A DNA stretch of 64,000 bases, from positions 1 to 64,000 of the IMG/VR virus record IMGVR_UViG_3300045976_000117; one strand, given 5' to 3'. Below, one piece after another: positions 25,441-33,593 of the stretch. Position numbers and translations under genes: made by a program. This DNA is from a virus. How positions within the stretch are numbered: the stretch's first letter is position 1; the number at the start of each line of letters is the position of its first letter. The notes under the pieces were generated by a model. The model was not told where the DNA came from and searched no databases. It worked only from the letters and a program-made list of their open reading frames with translations.

Positions 25441-26190
25441 GTGATTACTGAAGACATCGCGGATACTCCTAACGCATTGACTGTGGCAGGGCTATCAGGT
25501 CCTATTACATCAGCTTCGTTCACTCCTCCTCCCCTATCTTTAGTCGCGGTTTGCGCGGCTGCCGGGTGGTCAGGAGCGACACAGGCTGTTATTAGTTGTT
25601 CGGATTCCGGGTCGCACACCTGGTCAAACCCGATTAAAGCTACGGGCACATCGGGCAATGGTGGGACATCTTCAATTTTCACCTCTTACTTTGCCACATC
25701 GCCAGGGGCTATCACGGTTACTGTCTCGTTTTCTGGATTTTCATCCGGAACCGGAGGCATGTTTGCTGATTTCTTTGTTTTCCAAGGGGCTGCTGCGAGT
25801 CAGACAGGAGCCGGTACCGGATCGAAACTTTCCACAACCGGCTTGAATGGTACCTTTAACATCACCACAACCCAGAAAAATTCATGGATTGTGGGTGTCA
25901 GTGATGATTCTACCAACGGTGCTTTATGGACTCCAGCAACTGGTGTTGCAGTGTGGACTCAATGGCAAGATGTGGCGACACCCCCTGCCGGAGATAATAT
26001 TACTTCTGTTTCTTGGTTTGCTAATGTGTTACCTACCGCGACTTCGTACACTGTCGGCGGTACCTGGGCTGCCAATGGTTCATCGAACCACACAACACAA
26101 CAGTGTGCACTAGAGATTATCCCGGCGGCTGATTTACCATTACGGCCGGTTATTAATTACATTCCGGCAGTACGGTCGTCCTATCTGTGA
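25441..26190 (+). CDS. Tail-associated beta-rich protein
   Basis: 249 residues, GTG start. Low charge, Ser/Thr/Gly-rich, with strands such as LVAVCAAAGWSG and SYTVGGTWAANGSSNHTTQQCALEI, like phage proteins with an immunoglobulin or jelly-roll fold. No Shine-Dalgarno close by. Function assumed structural. Confidence 0.55.
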   Translation: MITEDIADTPNALTVAGLSGPITSASFTPPPLSLVAVCAAAGWSGATQAVISCSDSGSHTWSNPIKATGTSGNGGTSSIFTSYFATSPGAITVTVSFSGFSSGTGGMFADFFVFQGAAASQTGAGTGSKLSTTGLNGTFNITTTQKNSWIVGVSDDSTNGALWTPATGVAVWTQWQDVATPPAGDNITSVSWFANVLPTATSYTVGGTWAANGSSNHTTQQCALEIIPAADLPLRPVINYIPAVRSSYL

Positions 26191-26202
26191 AGGAAAATAT
26201 AT

Positions 26203-26703
26203 ATGCCTGATATCTACTGGGCGGCCAATGGAGCAATGCCTACGACTGCTGCTCTAGCTAAAGTCGCTACGGGCACGTCTATTAAAACAATGCTTCAAAT
26301 TGCTACACCATCGACTAGGCCTCTTACTGTCGTAGGCTGGGGCGTTAGTTTCGACGGTTCCGCCGCGGGCACTCCAATCATATGTGAGCTTATTGAGACG
26401 GACGTAGCTGCCACGGTTACTGCACATGTGGCATCGGGCATTATGAAATACAATGACCCGAACGCTCCGCCATCACTTGTCACTTTGGGTACTTCCGCTA
26501 CCGGATATACGGCCACCGCGGAGGGGACTATTACGGCGGTACGGTACGGTGATTTAGAAGATGTGCAACCGACGAACCAATACGCAATGTGGTTCCCTGA
26601 AGGCCGTGAATTTCAGGTAGCGGTATCTAAGTTTTTGAGAGTTCGTGTCACAGCGGGTGCCTCTGTCGGTTGTCACACATGGATAGCATGGATTGAAGCA
26701 TAA
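26203..26703 (+). CDS. Virion structural protein
   Basis: 166 residues; sheet-rich with TRPLTVVGWGVSFDGSAAGTPI and EGREFQVAVSKFLRVRVTAG, a pattern seen in small actinophage structural proteins. AAGGAAAA precedes ATG. It ends 9 bases before the next start-site hairpin. Confidence 0.6.
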   Translation: MPDIYWAANGAMPTTAALAKVATGTSIKTMLQIATPSTRPLTVVGWGVSFDGSAAGTPIICELIETDVAATVTAHVASGIMKYNDPNAPPSLVTLGTSATGYTATAEGTITAVRYGDLEDVQPTNQYAMWFPEGREFQVAVSKFLRVRVTAGASVGCHTWIAWIEA

Positions 26704-26711
26704 ATAAAATA

Positions 26712-26776
26712 AGTGGCTGAATGGGGTGTTAAGTGCCTTACCATCTCGGGCATAGCCGACGTCCCATTCAGCCACT
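26712..26776 (+). promoter_or_regulatory. Hairpin hiding the RBS of the tail hub gene
   Basis: AGTGGCTGAATGGG (26712-26725) pairs perfectly with CCCATTCAGCCACT (26763-26776); five more pairs, three of them G-U, extend it to 19 bp. The GGGGTG Shine-Dalgarno is in the 5' arm, the GTG start 26733 in the loop and the 3' arm inside codons 11-15. Same design as 22342-22393. Confidence 0.8.
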
Positions 26777-28820
26777 CAGTAAGGGACTGCTGTTTACGAC
26801 CGGAGTGCCGGTCACCGTCACGGATACACCGTCAGCTAGACGCAATTATGGGCCTGACGGTTCTCTTGTTATAGACGTTGTTCCGACGGACACACCTGGT
26901 GATCAACGGAGTACCGGGCCCGATGGGTCTCTTGCTATCGGGATCACACTCACTGACAGTCCGGCAGCAAGCCGCTACTACGGACCAGACGGTACCGCAG
27001 CAGTAGGTGTCACCTTCGGAGGGGATACTCCGGCCGCGCTACGGGACTACGGGCCCGATGGAGCAGCCACCCCGGATTTCGTCATCACCGATCGGCCTCG
27101 AGCTCTCCGGATGGCCGGGCCTGATGGTGCTGTGGCCTTTGGCCTGATCTTCACAGATACACCCTCCGCGGGGAGGCATTACGGGCCGGATGGCACCGTT
27201 CAGGCCGATTTACCGGGCGCGTTTAATGTCCAGCTAGATCCTCCATCGGCCGAACGTCATGGCGGCTCTGATGGCTCCGTAGCCCTGGGCGTGGCCTTCA
27301 GTGACCTACCTTGCGGTGCTAGGTATTACGGACCTGATGGCACACTGATTTATGACATTGTGTTGTCGGATTCTCCGACCGGAAGCCGGTTCGGCGGTCC
27401 GGATGGCATTGTCATTTCGTTGCTGGGGGACACTCCTGGTGACCTGCGTTATTACGGGCCGTCTGGGTCGATGGGCATTGATCTGCCCATCGCGGCCGAC
27501 CAGCCTTCTGGCAGTCGCTTAGGTGGTCCATCCGGCCTAGTCAACCTCGGTATTGGTGCCGCCACCAACCTCGCGGACACCCCTTCAGCCACCCGTGGTA
27601 GTGGGCCTGACGGCGTGCTTTTGCTGGCTTTCTTGCCCAGCAAGCCACCTTACATCCCTGTGGCGCCGCTCATTGCCCCGTCATACTCGTTGTGGCTGGC
27701 TGATACGGTAACTGGCCGCATGCTGTGGGGTCTGCCCATGGACACCATGTCATGGGATCTCAAACTCAACGATATCGGTTCTCTGCGAGCAACTCTGGTC
27801 GCGGAAGATGCCTGGGATGCCTTATCGGACCAGGATGAACGTAACCCTCGGACCATGCTCCGAGAAATTCTCTCCGGTACTTGGCGATTTTGCTTTGTGC
27901 TCAAATGGGGAAATAACATCGTCTGGGCTGGTCCCTATCTCAGTTTCACTCGATCAGGGCCAGGCAAAGTCGAGGTACTCGCCGCGGAGATACAGAAAAT
28001 GCTCACCCGACGAGTACTCATCAAGCCAGGGGCCACGGCACCAGGCGATATCACCGGAGACACGGTGATGGGCCCCAATGTGAATAAACGATTCATCGCG
28101 GCGAGTCTGGTATCGCAAGCTCTGGTCGGTACCGGTAAATCTCTGCCGATTAACATTATGACTGATACGACTCCTGGTGTAGAGTATCGGACCTATTACG
28201 GATACGATCTGGCTACTTACTGGGATCGGCTTCGTGAACTGGCTAACGAGTCTGACGGGCCAGAAATTCGGTTTGATCCGAAAATTACGCAAGGAGCTGA
28301 CGGCAATTATCTCAGTTGGGATCTGCAAGTCGGCAATCCGCATCTCGGCAGAGAAGTCACCCCCTGGGTGTTTGACAGCGATGTCAACTCCATTGTTGGA
28401 CTTGACAGCGACGGGTCGAACATCGCTCTGAGCGTGTTTTCCGCAGGTAATGGCCAGTCTCGAGACAAACTCATCACCTCGGCATCGGACACCTCGTTGC
28501 TCAGTGTCGGATGGCCCATTCTCGAGTCTGTTGACAACTCACATACGAGTGAAGTGAGTTACCCAGTACTACAGGCACAGAGTACGGCCATTCTCACCGC
28601 GTGGAAGAAACCGGCTATTTCTTTCAAAACGACGGTACCGGCTGACATAGATCCGATGGTGGGAACTTATCGAGTGGGAGAAGATTTCGCCATCGACATC
28701 AAAAAAGATCCCATCATTCCGGATGGTCTTTATTCACGTCGGATTGCCGGTCTGTCCGGCAGTGAGAAGCCCTGGGTGACCATCACTGATATTGACCCGT
28801 TGCCTGTAGGAGCAAGCTAA
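26733..28820 (+). CDS. Tail hub protein with twelve GPDG repeats
   Basis: 695 residues. Residues about 28-300 are 12 imperfect repeats of roughly 21-27 residues with consensus T-D-T-P-S-A-x-R-x-Y-G-P-D-G followed by two hydrophobic strands. Residues about 320-695 resemble Tal/gp27-like hub proteins (MSWDLKLNDIGSLRATL, WAGPYLSFTRSG, then a LADESDGPE-like segment). The repeats may form a rod. GTG start is in the hairpin loop. Confidence 0.7.
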   Translation: MPYHLGHSRRPIQPLSKGLLFTTGVPVTVTDTPSARRNYGPDGSLVIDVVPTDTPGDQRSTGPDGSLAIGITLTDSPAASRYYGPDGTAAVGVTFGGDTPAALRDYGPDGAATPDFVITDRPRALRMAGPDGAVAFGLIFTDTPSAGRHYGPDGTVQADLPGAFNVQLDPPSAERHGGSDGSVALGVAFSDLPCGARYYGPDGTLIYDIVLSDSPTGSRFGGPDGIVISLLGDTPGDLRYYGPSGSMGIDLPIAADQPSGSRLGGPSGLVNLGIGAATNLADTPSATRGSGPDGVLLLAFLPSKPPYIPVAPLIAPSYSLWLADTVTGRMLWGLPMDTMSWDLKLNDIGSLRATLVAEDAWDALSDQDERNPRTMLREILSGTWRFCFVLKWGNNIVWAGPYLSFTRSGPGKVEVLAAEIQKMLTRRVLIKPGATAPGDITGDTVMGPNVNKRFIAASLVSQALVGTGKSLPINIMTDTTPGVEYRTYYGYDLATYWDRLRELANESDGPEIRFDPKITQGADGNYLSWDLQVGNPHLGREVTPWVFDSDVNSIVGLDSDGSNIALSVFSAGNGQSRDKLITSASDTSLLSVGWPILESVDNSHTSEVSYPVLQAQSTAILTAWKKPAISFKTTVPADIDPMVGTYRVGEDFAIDIKKDPIIPDGLYSRRIAGLSGSEKPWVTITDIDPLPVGAS

Positions 28821-29750
28821 ATGCCTGTTAACACTGCACCGGAATCGTGGCTATCATCGAAACTCGCCGCGATGCAGCGTCAATTAGACGAAGTAACGAG
28901 AGCGGTCGGTAGGCCAACGGATCAGATCAGAGATGTCAATGACAATGTTGTGACCATGCCTGGATCTGGCTCTCCCGCCATTGTCGGCCGCGGTCACGAC
29001 GTAGGTATCAGTTTTCAGGATGGCGTGGCTACGGTCACTGATGAACAGGGTCAAAGCGTTCGACAACTCAAGGCATCGCTTATCACGAGCGACGTTGTTG
29101 GCAATGTGTCAGGTACCCACTTTGGAGACGTAGGCACACCTAGTTTTACCTACAATCATTACGGCGATCTTCATGGCAACTCATTCGGATTCCATTATGG
29201 CGCGGTGGGCGATGGCACAACACAGAATCAAGTCAACGCGCTTAATGTCTTCCACACTGGCGCCTACGGAACGGTCTTTGGAGAAATTGGCGTTCCGGGC
29301 CAACTCTGGAATGCCTATGTCACCGTCCGCGGTCGTTGCCTGGCTGAAGTGGGCCAAGCCGGAGGGCCTTTCTTCACTACCTATGGGGACGTGGGAAACA
29401 GCACTAATTTCTTCAATCTATTCGGTACCGTCCACGCGCCATCAGAACGAAGGATGAAGACAGAGATCCGTACTCTTTACGAGGCCGGATCCATCATTGA
29501 TCATGTGCCTTCCCTGCGGTGGCGATGGCGACCGGACATGCAGCATGCCGATGAGTATGAGCACGTCGGACCTATGGTTGACGACATTGCTGAGGTAGCT
29601 CCTTGGCTGGTGAGGCACTCAGACGGCGAGGGCCCCCGCACGCTGCAAGATCGTGATCTGATCGGTGTTCTCTGGGCAGCTCTCCGTGAAGAAAGGCAGA
29701 GGACCACTCGACTCGAAGAACGCATAGCCCTGCTGGAGTCGCGCTCGTAG
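28821..29750 (+). CDS. Tail spike/fibre with S74 intramolecular chaperone
   Basis: 309 residues. N-terminal helix, beta-rich shaft, and a C-terminal S74 domain (from about 210): SERRMKTEIRTL at the cleavage site with catalytic Ser, then SLRWRWRP, YEHVGPMVDDIAEV and a final helix. S74 domains trimerise fibres and cut themselves off. It starts directly after the hub stop. Confidence 0.8.
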   Translation: MPVNTAPESWLSSKLAAMQRQLDEVTRAVGRPTDQIRDVNDNVVTMPGSGSPAIVGRGHDVGISFQDGVATVTDEQGQSVRQLKASLITSDVVGNVSGTHFGDVGTPSFTYNHYGDLHGNSFGFHYGAVGDGTTQNQVNALNVFHTGAYGTVFGEIGVPGQLWNAYVTVRGRCLAEVGQAGGPFFTTYGDVGNSTNFFNLFGTVHAPSERRMKTEIRTLYEAGSIIDHVPSLRWRWRPDMQHADEYEHVGPMVDDIAEVAPWLVRHSDGEGPRTLQDRDLIGVLWAALREERQRTTRLEERIALLESRS

Positions 29751-29762
29751 AAAGGCTCCGGC

Positions 29763-30050
29763 ATGGGCCTTAAAGATCTTCTTGATTATTTCAGTAAATA
29801 CGGTCCAGTCGGAGTTGCGTTTGCTGTCCTGCTGTTCGTCGTCGGTGCACTATATCTTCAGATACTCAAAGGGTACAAAGAACGTCTTGAAGAGGCGAAT
29901 AAGCGCGTTGAGGAGGCCAACAAGCGGGCTGAGCGTCTAGAAAACGAAGTCAAAGATCTGAATGACGAAATACAGAAGTTCTTTGCGCTCGGTACCCGTT
30001 GGCAAAGCACCGTAGGAGAAGCTACCAACGAGATAAGGCGTCTTACATGA
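29763..30050 (+). CDS. Membrane-anchored coiled-coil protein
   Basis: 95 residues: hydrophobic helix 15-33 and a strongly heptadic charged helix 36-70 containing repeated EEANKR. AAAGG lies before the ATG, and AAGGC/GCCTT could form a small hairpin round the start. Its place after the fibres and before the lysin suggests a lysis-related or spanin-like role, not proven. Confidence 0.6.
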   Translation: MGLKDLLDYFSKYGPVGVAFAVLLFVVGALYLQILKGYKERLEEANKRVEEANKRAERLENEVKDLNDEIQKFFALGTRWQSTVGEATNEIRRLT

Positions 30051-30229
30051 GTGAGCCAATGCACTGCTCTTCAAATGAGGATTGTGGTTTGGTTACCACA
30101 TGGGAAAAGACTATCGAAACGTCTTTACAGACTCGTAAAAAGCTGGCTGAACTCATGGACCAAATAGATGAGACAGTAATTGCTTTACGTGCTGAGATCG
30201 AACACGCTCAAATGCGTAGGAGTGAGTAA
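30047..30229 (+). CDS. Small helical protein
   Basis: 60 residues, ATG overlaps the preceding TGA (ATGA). Two Cys near the N terminus (MHCSSNEDCG) then a long amphipathic helix. No recognised family. It lies between two membrane coiled-coil genes and may belong to the same complex. Confidence 0.6.
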   Translation: MSEPMHCSSNEDCGLVTTWEKTIETSLQTRKKLAELMDQIDETVIALRAEIEHAQMRRSE

Positions 30230-30744
30230 TGGCCAATGAGGAGTACCGTGATCCTGTCATTAACCCTGCTAACGATCCGGCATTGAGCCCCCACGCTGAG
30301 ATGCTGGCGGATGCACAATCCGCGGATGCTGCCCTGGCTGAACGTGTCGAGGCCTTGCGTAAAACTCTGTCAAAACTTCCACAAGAAATCACGGATCTCA
30401 AGAACGAACAGAAGTCTGTATGGAGCTGGCTCAAGGGCGGTGGTGTTCTTATCGCCTTCGACCTATTAGTGACCATTGCTGGCGTGATCTTCGGTATTTA
30501 CCTGCATCGGGTGCAGAACAATAACGAGGCTCTTATTGAGCAAGTGCAAAACAACCAGACGCGGCTAAACACTAGTATTCATGAGACGTGCAACCTGTAC
30601 GGCACATTTTTGGGTTTCTATTCGGATGCTGCTAAGGCTCGATTCGTGGGTGGTCCGGCTCAGTACGACCAGTTATATCTGACTCTGCAAAGCAGCTCTG
30701 ATCGTTTGCAGTGCGGCACGAAGCACGTAGTACCGAGAACCTAA
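30229..30744 (+). CDS. Membrane protein with flanking coiled coils
   Basis: 171 residues: helical N-terminal half (AERVEALRKTLSKLP), one membrane segment (about 74-95, GGGVLIAFDLLVTIAGVIFGIYL) and a C-terminal helix with a pair of Cys. Overlaps the previous TAA by one base. Lysis-cassette or envelope role possible. Confidence 0.6.
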   Translation: MANEEYRDPVINPANDPALSPHAEMLADAQSADAALAERVEALRKTLSKLPQEITDLKNEQKSVWSWLKGGGVLIAFDLLVTIAGVIFGIYLHRVQNNNEALIEQVQNNQTRLNTSIHETCNLYGTFLGFYSDAAKARFVGGPAQYDQLYLTLQSSSDRLQCGTKHVVPRT

Positions 30745-30749
30745 GGGGA

Positions 30750-30854
30750 ATGATGAAAAAGCTCATCAAATGGGTTGCCGAATGGAAACTGATTAAAACA
30801 GCACTGAGGAAACTCCGTGGTGATGGTAATGAGAATACTCGTAGCAACTCCTGA
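30750..30854 (+). CDS. Short basic amphipathic peptide
   Basis: 34 residues, MMKKLIKWVAEWKLIKTAL then a polar tail. AAGGGGA overlaps the start region; ATG 30753 is an alternative. The basic amphipathic helix could sit on the membrane; a lysis role is speculative. Confidence 0.5.
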   Translation: MMKKLIKWVAEWKLIKTALRKLRGDGNENTRSNS

Positions 30855-31020
30855 TCCGGAACCTGAGCGGCAGTGGCCTTGGCCATCATTAAGTATTAAT
30901 TACGCTACCGGGGGATTCTCTCTTACTTGGCCTCCTCCTGCCACAAGCAATTCTTTGTTCCGAGGGAGCATGTATTCCTATGATTCCATCGCCAAACTAT
31001 CAGAGCCGGGGGAGTGCTAG
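30826..31020 (+). CDS. Small proline/tryptophan-rich protein
   Basis: 64 residues (MRILVATPDPEPERQWPWPS near the N terminus). It overlaps the genes on both sides and lacks a good Shine-Dalgarno, so it is uncertain, but the frame is open and non-random in composition. Translation coupling with gene 30750 is possible. Confidence 0.4.
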   Translation, partial: VMRILVATPDPEPERQWPWPSLSINYATGGFSLTWPPPATSNSLFRGSMYSYDSIAKLSEPGEC

Positions 31021-31855
31021 AGTTAGACTGATCGTACTGCATACTGCCGAAGGTGCTCGAGATGTTGTCAGTCTTGGCAGATACTTGCAGAATCCTTCAG
31101 TTCAGGCGTCCTATCATATAGCATTTGATGATAGTCAGATGATGCAATATGTGGACTATCAGTACGAATCATGGGCCACATTGTCGGCAAATCCGATTTC
31201 AGACAGCGGATGCTGTTGTGGTTTCGCCGCGTGGACTCGGGATCAGTGGCTGAATAGTCATAAGAACATGCTCGAGTTAGCGGCTCAGTGGGTAGCTGCT
31301 CGGTGCAAAGCTCGAAGTGTGCCCATTCGACACTTATCACTATCAGAAGTCGCCGCGTGCAAGGCAAACCCTGATCATCCGGGCGGCGTGATCGGACATT
31401 GGGACTGGACTCGAGGGGCACAAGACGGCACACATACCGATCCTGGCGAAAATTTCCCATGGGATTGGGTCATCACTCGTGCTCAGCAGATTGCCGGACA
31501 AACCACGGACACCGCGGAGGAATCGATGGTCTACAACAGGGAGATCGCAGGTACGGGCAAAATCATCTGGAATTGTCCGACCGGCTCCGCGGCTGCCGAT
31601 CAGCGTGATTCTTGGGTGTCGGCCTCAGTTCTTGACGCTACCGGGCCTGTGTGGGTTCAGGTATTTGTGCAGAGTGATACGTCTGGTATCACATCATGGA
31701 AATGGGCAGATGCCGACTTACATCAATCTTCGTCAAATCTCTACAAGCGGCCATATCGACAACTGGCCAGCGGAGCTACGAAGTTGATTATCAGTTGGGA
31801 CGTGACCGCCTCTGCTGGTGGCACGATCTGTCTAGAAACCAAACCACAAGGTTAG
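30980..31855 (+). CDS. Endolysin: N-acetylmuramoyl-L-alanine amidase
   Basis: 291 residues. Amidase_2/PGRP fold in the first ~180: VRLIVLHTAEG (first zinc His), ASYHIAFDDSQ, then GVIGHWDWTRGAQDGTHTDPGENFPW with the further zinc ligands. Residues about 190-291 form a beta-rich C-terminal domain, probably wall-binding. Cleaves the glycan-peptide amide bond at lysis. No signal peptide seen, so a holin is needed. Confidence 0.88.
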   Translation: MIPSPNYQSRGSARVRLIVLHTAEGARDVVSLGRYLQNPSVQASYHIAFDDSQMMQYVDYQYESWATLSANPISDSGCCCGFAAWTRDQWLNSHKNMLELAAQWVAARCKARSVPIRHLSLSEVAACKANPDHPGGVIGHWDWTRGAQDGTHTDPGENFPWDWVITRAQQIAGQTTDTAEESMVYNREIAGTGKIIWNCPTGSAAADQRDSWVSASVLDATGPVWVQVFVQSDTSGITSWKWADADLHQSSSNLYKRPYRQLASGATKLIISWDVTASAGGTICLETKPQG

Positions 31856-31859
31856 TCTC

Positions 31860-32264
31860 GTGCGCCGGTCACGGCCACTCAGATCTATCTTGATTGCCTG
31901 GCACATCACCACGGCTGCCGGATGGTTTGCGCTGCTAGCTGTGCAGGTCATCGTGCCGTGGCAGGATCTTAAAATCTACTTGCTCGAGACCGTTGCTATC
32001 GCCGTAGTTACCGGCCTCTGGTTGGCCTTGGGTAGTCGAATAGGTCTGTTCCGGCATTGGTGGATGATCGGCAAGCTGCTAGGCACCATGGGACTTCTAA
32101 CCCTAGGTGGTCTGACTCTGAGAGGTCATACAGTGCCCTACGGTCGATGGGCCGGTCTCATGACACTCTGGCTGCTTGTCTGGCTGTCCGTGGCCCGGCC
32201 AGTCGGCAAGACACCTTACGGCCGGAGGGTTGCCCACCGTGGGCGACATGGAAGCAGTACGTAA
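31860..32264 (+). CDS. Four-helix membrane protein, possible holin
   Basis: 134 residues with hydrophobic segments near 10-30, 38-58, 68-86 and 96-113 and a basic tail. It follows the endolysin by 4 bases (GTG start). Position suggests a lysis role; a second holin candidate is 36191-36454. The pattern also resembles DUF2269-type membrane proteins. Confidence 0.6.
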   Translation: MRRSRPLRSILIAWHITTAAGWFALLAVQVIVPWQDLKIYLLETVAIAVVTGLWLALGSRIGLFRHWWMIGKLLGTMGLLTLGGLTLRGHTVPYGRWAGLMTLWLLVWLSVARPVGKTPYGRRVAHRGRHGSST

Positions 32265-32473
32265 GGGAGTCCAGAGAGAGGTACGCCAATCTGTGACCAA
32301 ACCAGCCCGTCACGCTCTCTCTGGCTCTTCAGATCGTTGATCCTTATCCTGGCTGTCCGGTCCCCCTTGAGGTAGAAGTGCAAGAAGATACCGGCCAATT
32401 CACAGCCAACCGACATGCTGTGATCTTCTTGCCTCTTGGTTATCCCTGTCGTCTGGTCCTACCTCAAGTCTAG
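32239..32473 (+). pseudogene. Apparently frameshifted small gene
   Basis: A short frame (GTG 32239 or ATG 32248, VQREVRQSVTKPARHALSG, stop 32338-32340) is followed in the +1 frame by a coherent stretch up to TAG 32471: LALQIVDPYPGCPVPLEVEV, then TGQFTANRHAVIFLPLGYPC. The second part has no usable start codon of its own. One extra base or a +1 shift near 32300-32335 would join them. Confidence 0.45.
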
Positions 32474-32555
32474 GCGCGGGAGGAGCTTCGCTCATCTTAG
32501 GAGGGTGGCTCGGTGGGGAGGTCCCCTCCGTATCTGGCCTACCAGTCCCGCGCCT
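32472..32555. terminator. Branched inverted repeat between convergent genes
   Basis: Outer stem AGGCGCGGGA (32472-32481) with TCCCGCGCCT (32546-32555) encloses GAGC-TTC-GCTC and GGGG-AGGT-CCCC hairpins, again a three-way-junction layout. It lies between rightward lysis genes and leftward gene 32561. Little U follows, so termination may need a factor, or the RNA has another role. Confidence 0.5.
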
Positions 32556-32560
32556 GCATC

Positions 32561-32743
32561 CTAGCGGCGACTGTGACAATCATCAGAGTCATGGGGCCCA
32601 GGAGCTACCCGGCCGTCCGCGGTGATATTGGACAGTCGAGTTGCCCCGTCGTCACGACGTATGGTCATAGCCACCTTGCTGCCGCATGATTCACACGGCT
32701 CAGGCGTTGTGACAATGTCAACCGGTCGTCGTCTTAATCCCAT
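32561..32743 (-). CDS. Small zinc-ribbon protein
   Basis: 60 residues with CESCGS (about 17-22) and HDSDDCH near the end, a plausible zinc site of mixed Cys/His. GGAAGA precedes ATG 32743. Last gene of the leftward operon containing WhiB. Confidence 0.65.
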   Translation of the reverse strand: MGLRRRPVDIVTTPEPCESCGSKVAMTIRRDDGATRLSNITADGRVAPGPHDSDDCHSRR

Positions 32744-32758
32744 GTTCTTTCTTCCTTT

Positions 32759-33286
32759 CTAGGCAACCTGCCGTACCAACTTCCGGCGTTCTGCCGGAGT
32801 CATGCCTCCGGCGATGGCGTAAGCATCATCAGTGGTAATGGCCCACTCGAGGCACTCAGCCGAGACGGGGCATTCCCGACACACGGCCTTAGCTGCCCTC
32901 ATGTTCGGTCGGTTACCAGGCTGCGACCACATGGTGTCAATCGGGAAGAAAATCGACTTGTCTTCCACATCCCGGCAAGCTGCCTTGTGGCGCCAGTCCT
33001 TCTCGTACATCGGAATTACCCTCCTCTCGAGCCAACAGATAGGACAACGTTGTGATGCGCCGTTACGCTTGAGCTCGCGCTCTCGGTAACGGTCTCCTTT
33101 CCATACCCGTGCTAGTTCCCAGGTAATACCCTCCGCGGCTGCCACTTGAAGTAGGCGAGCTCCATGAACTTTACCGTGCTGCCCTAGCCGATCAGCTAGA
33201 TTCAATGCCCATCCTGTGTAGTGCTTTGCGTGTTTGAATGGACGATGAAAATGCAGCAGGTAGATATATCCCTGGACGTTTCGCAC
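32759..33286 (-). CDS. GIY-YIG nuclease domain fused in frame to a WhiB-like protein
   Basis: 175 residues. Residues 1-84: GIY-YIG-like domain (GYIYLLHF, KHYTGWALNLADRL, ERELKRNG) ending CPIC as small Streptomyces GIY-YIG proteins do. Residues 93-175: WhiB-like iron-sulphur protein with Cys 104, 136, 139 and 145 in the C-x31-C-x2-C-x5-C pattern and an AIAGGMTPAERRKL end. ATG 33010 (Met93) has its own AGAGGAGGG 8 nt upstream, so WhiB alone is probably also made. The codon after CPIC is TGG where a TGA might once have stood. Confidence 0.75.
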   Translation of the reverse strand: MRNVQGYIYLLHFHRPFKHAKHYTGWALNLADRLGQHGKVHGARLLQVAAAEGITWELARVWKGDRYRERELKRNGASQRCPICWLERRVIPMYEKDWRHKAACRDVEDKSIFFPIDTMWSQPGNRPNMRAAKAVCRECPVSAECLEWAITTDDAYAIAGGMTPAERRKLVRQVA

Positions 33287-33303
33287 GGTACTTCTTTCTT
33301 AAA

Positions 33304-33519
33304 TTATTTATTTGGCCATGATGGTAGTTTTCTGAGGTCGATTATTTCATAAGGTTGCCAACCCTGCCCATCACGTTCGTCAACGAAAACCTCACAAATT
33401 GGTAGACGATGTTCGAGTCCCTCAGCGGCCTCGGATATAACAATTTCGTATGCTTTTTTGCAGGACGTAGGCCGCCATGTTTGGCCGTCTCGTTCTACTT
33501 TCCACAATTTCTTATTCAT
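33304..33519 (-). CDS. Small hypothetical protein
   Basis: 71 residues, LWKVERDGQTWRPTSCKK start, mixed alpha/beta. AGGAG lies 7 nt before ATG 33519 (33525 is an alternative). First gene of the leftward WhiB operon, directly downstream of the promoter at 33546-33574. Confidence 0.6.
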   Translation of the reverse strand: MNKKLWKVERDGQTWRPTSCKKAYEIVISEAAEGLEHRLPICEVFVDERDGQGWQPYEIIDLRKLPSWPNK

Positions 33520-33545
33520 TTTCATGCTCCTCTCATCTCCCGTCC

Positions 33546-33574
33546 ACGGTACCTAAGTTCCTAGGCACTGTCAA
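33546..33574 (-). promoter_or_regulatory. Leftward promoter with operator-like dyad in the spacer
   Basis: Read leftward: TTGACA (33574-33569), 17-bp spacer, TACCGT (33551-33546). The spacer region is the dyad GTGCCTA-GGAACT-TAGGTAC (33549-33568), a member of the 20-bp family also at 47679-47698. It would drive 33519, the WhiB fusion and 32743. It lies between divergent genes. Confidence 0.7.
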
Positions 33575-33593
33575 CCACCAACTAGGAGATCAT

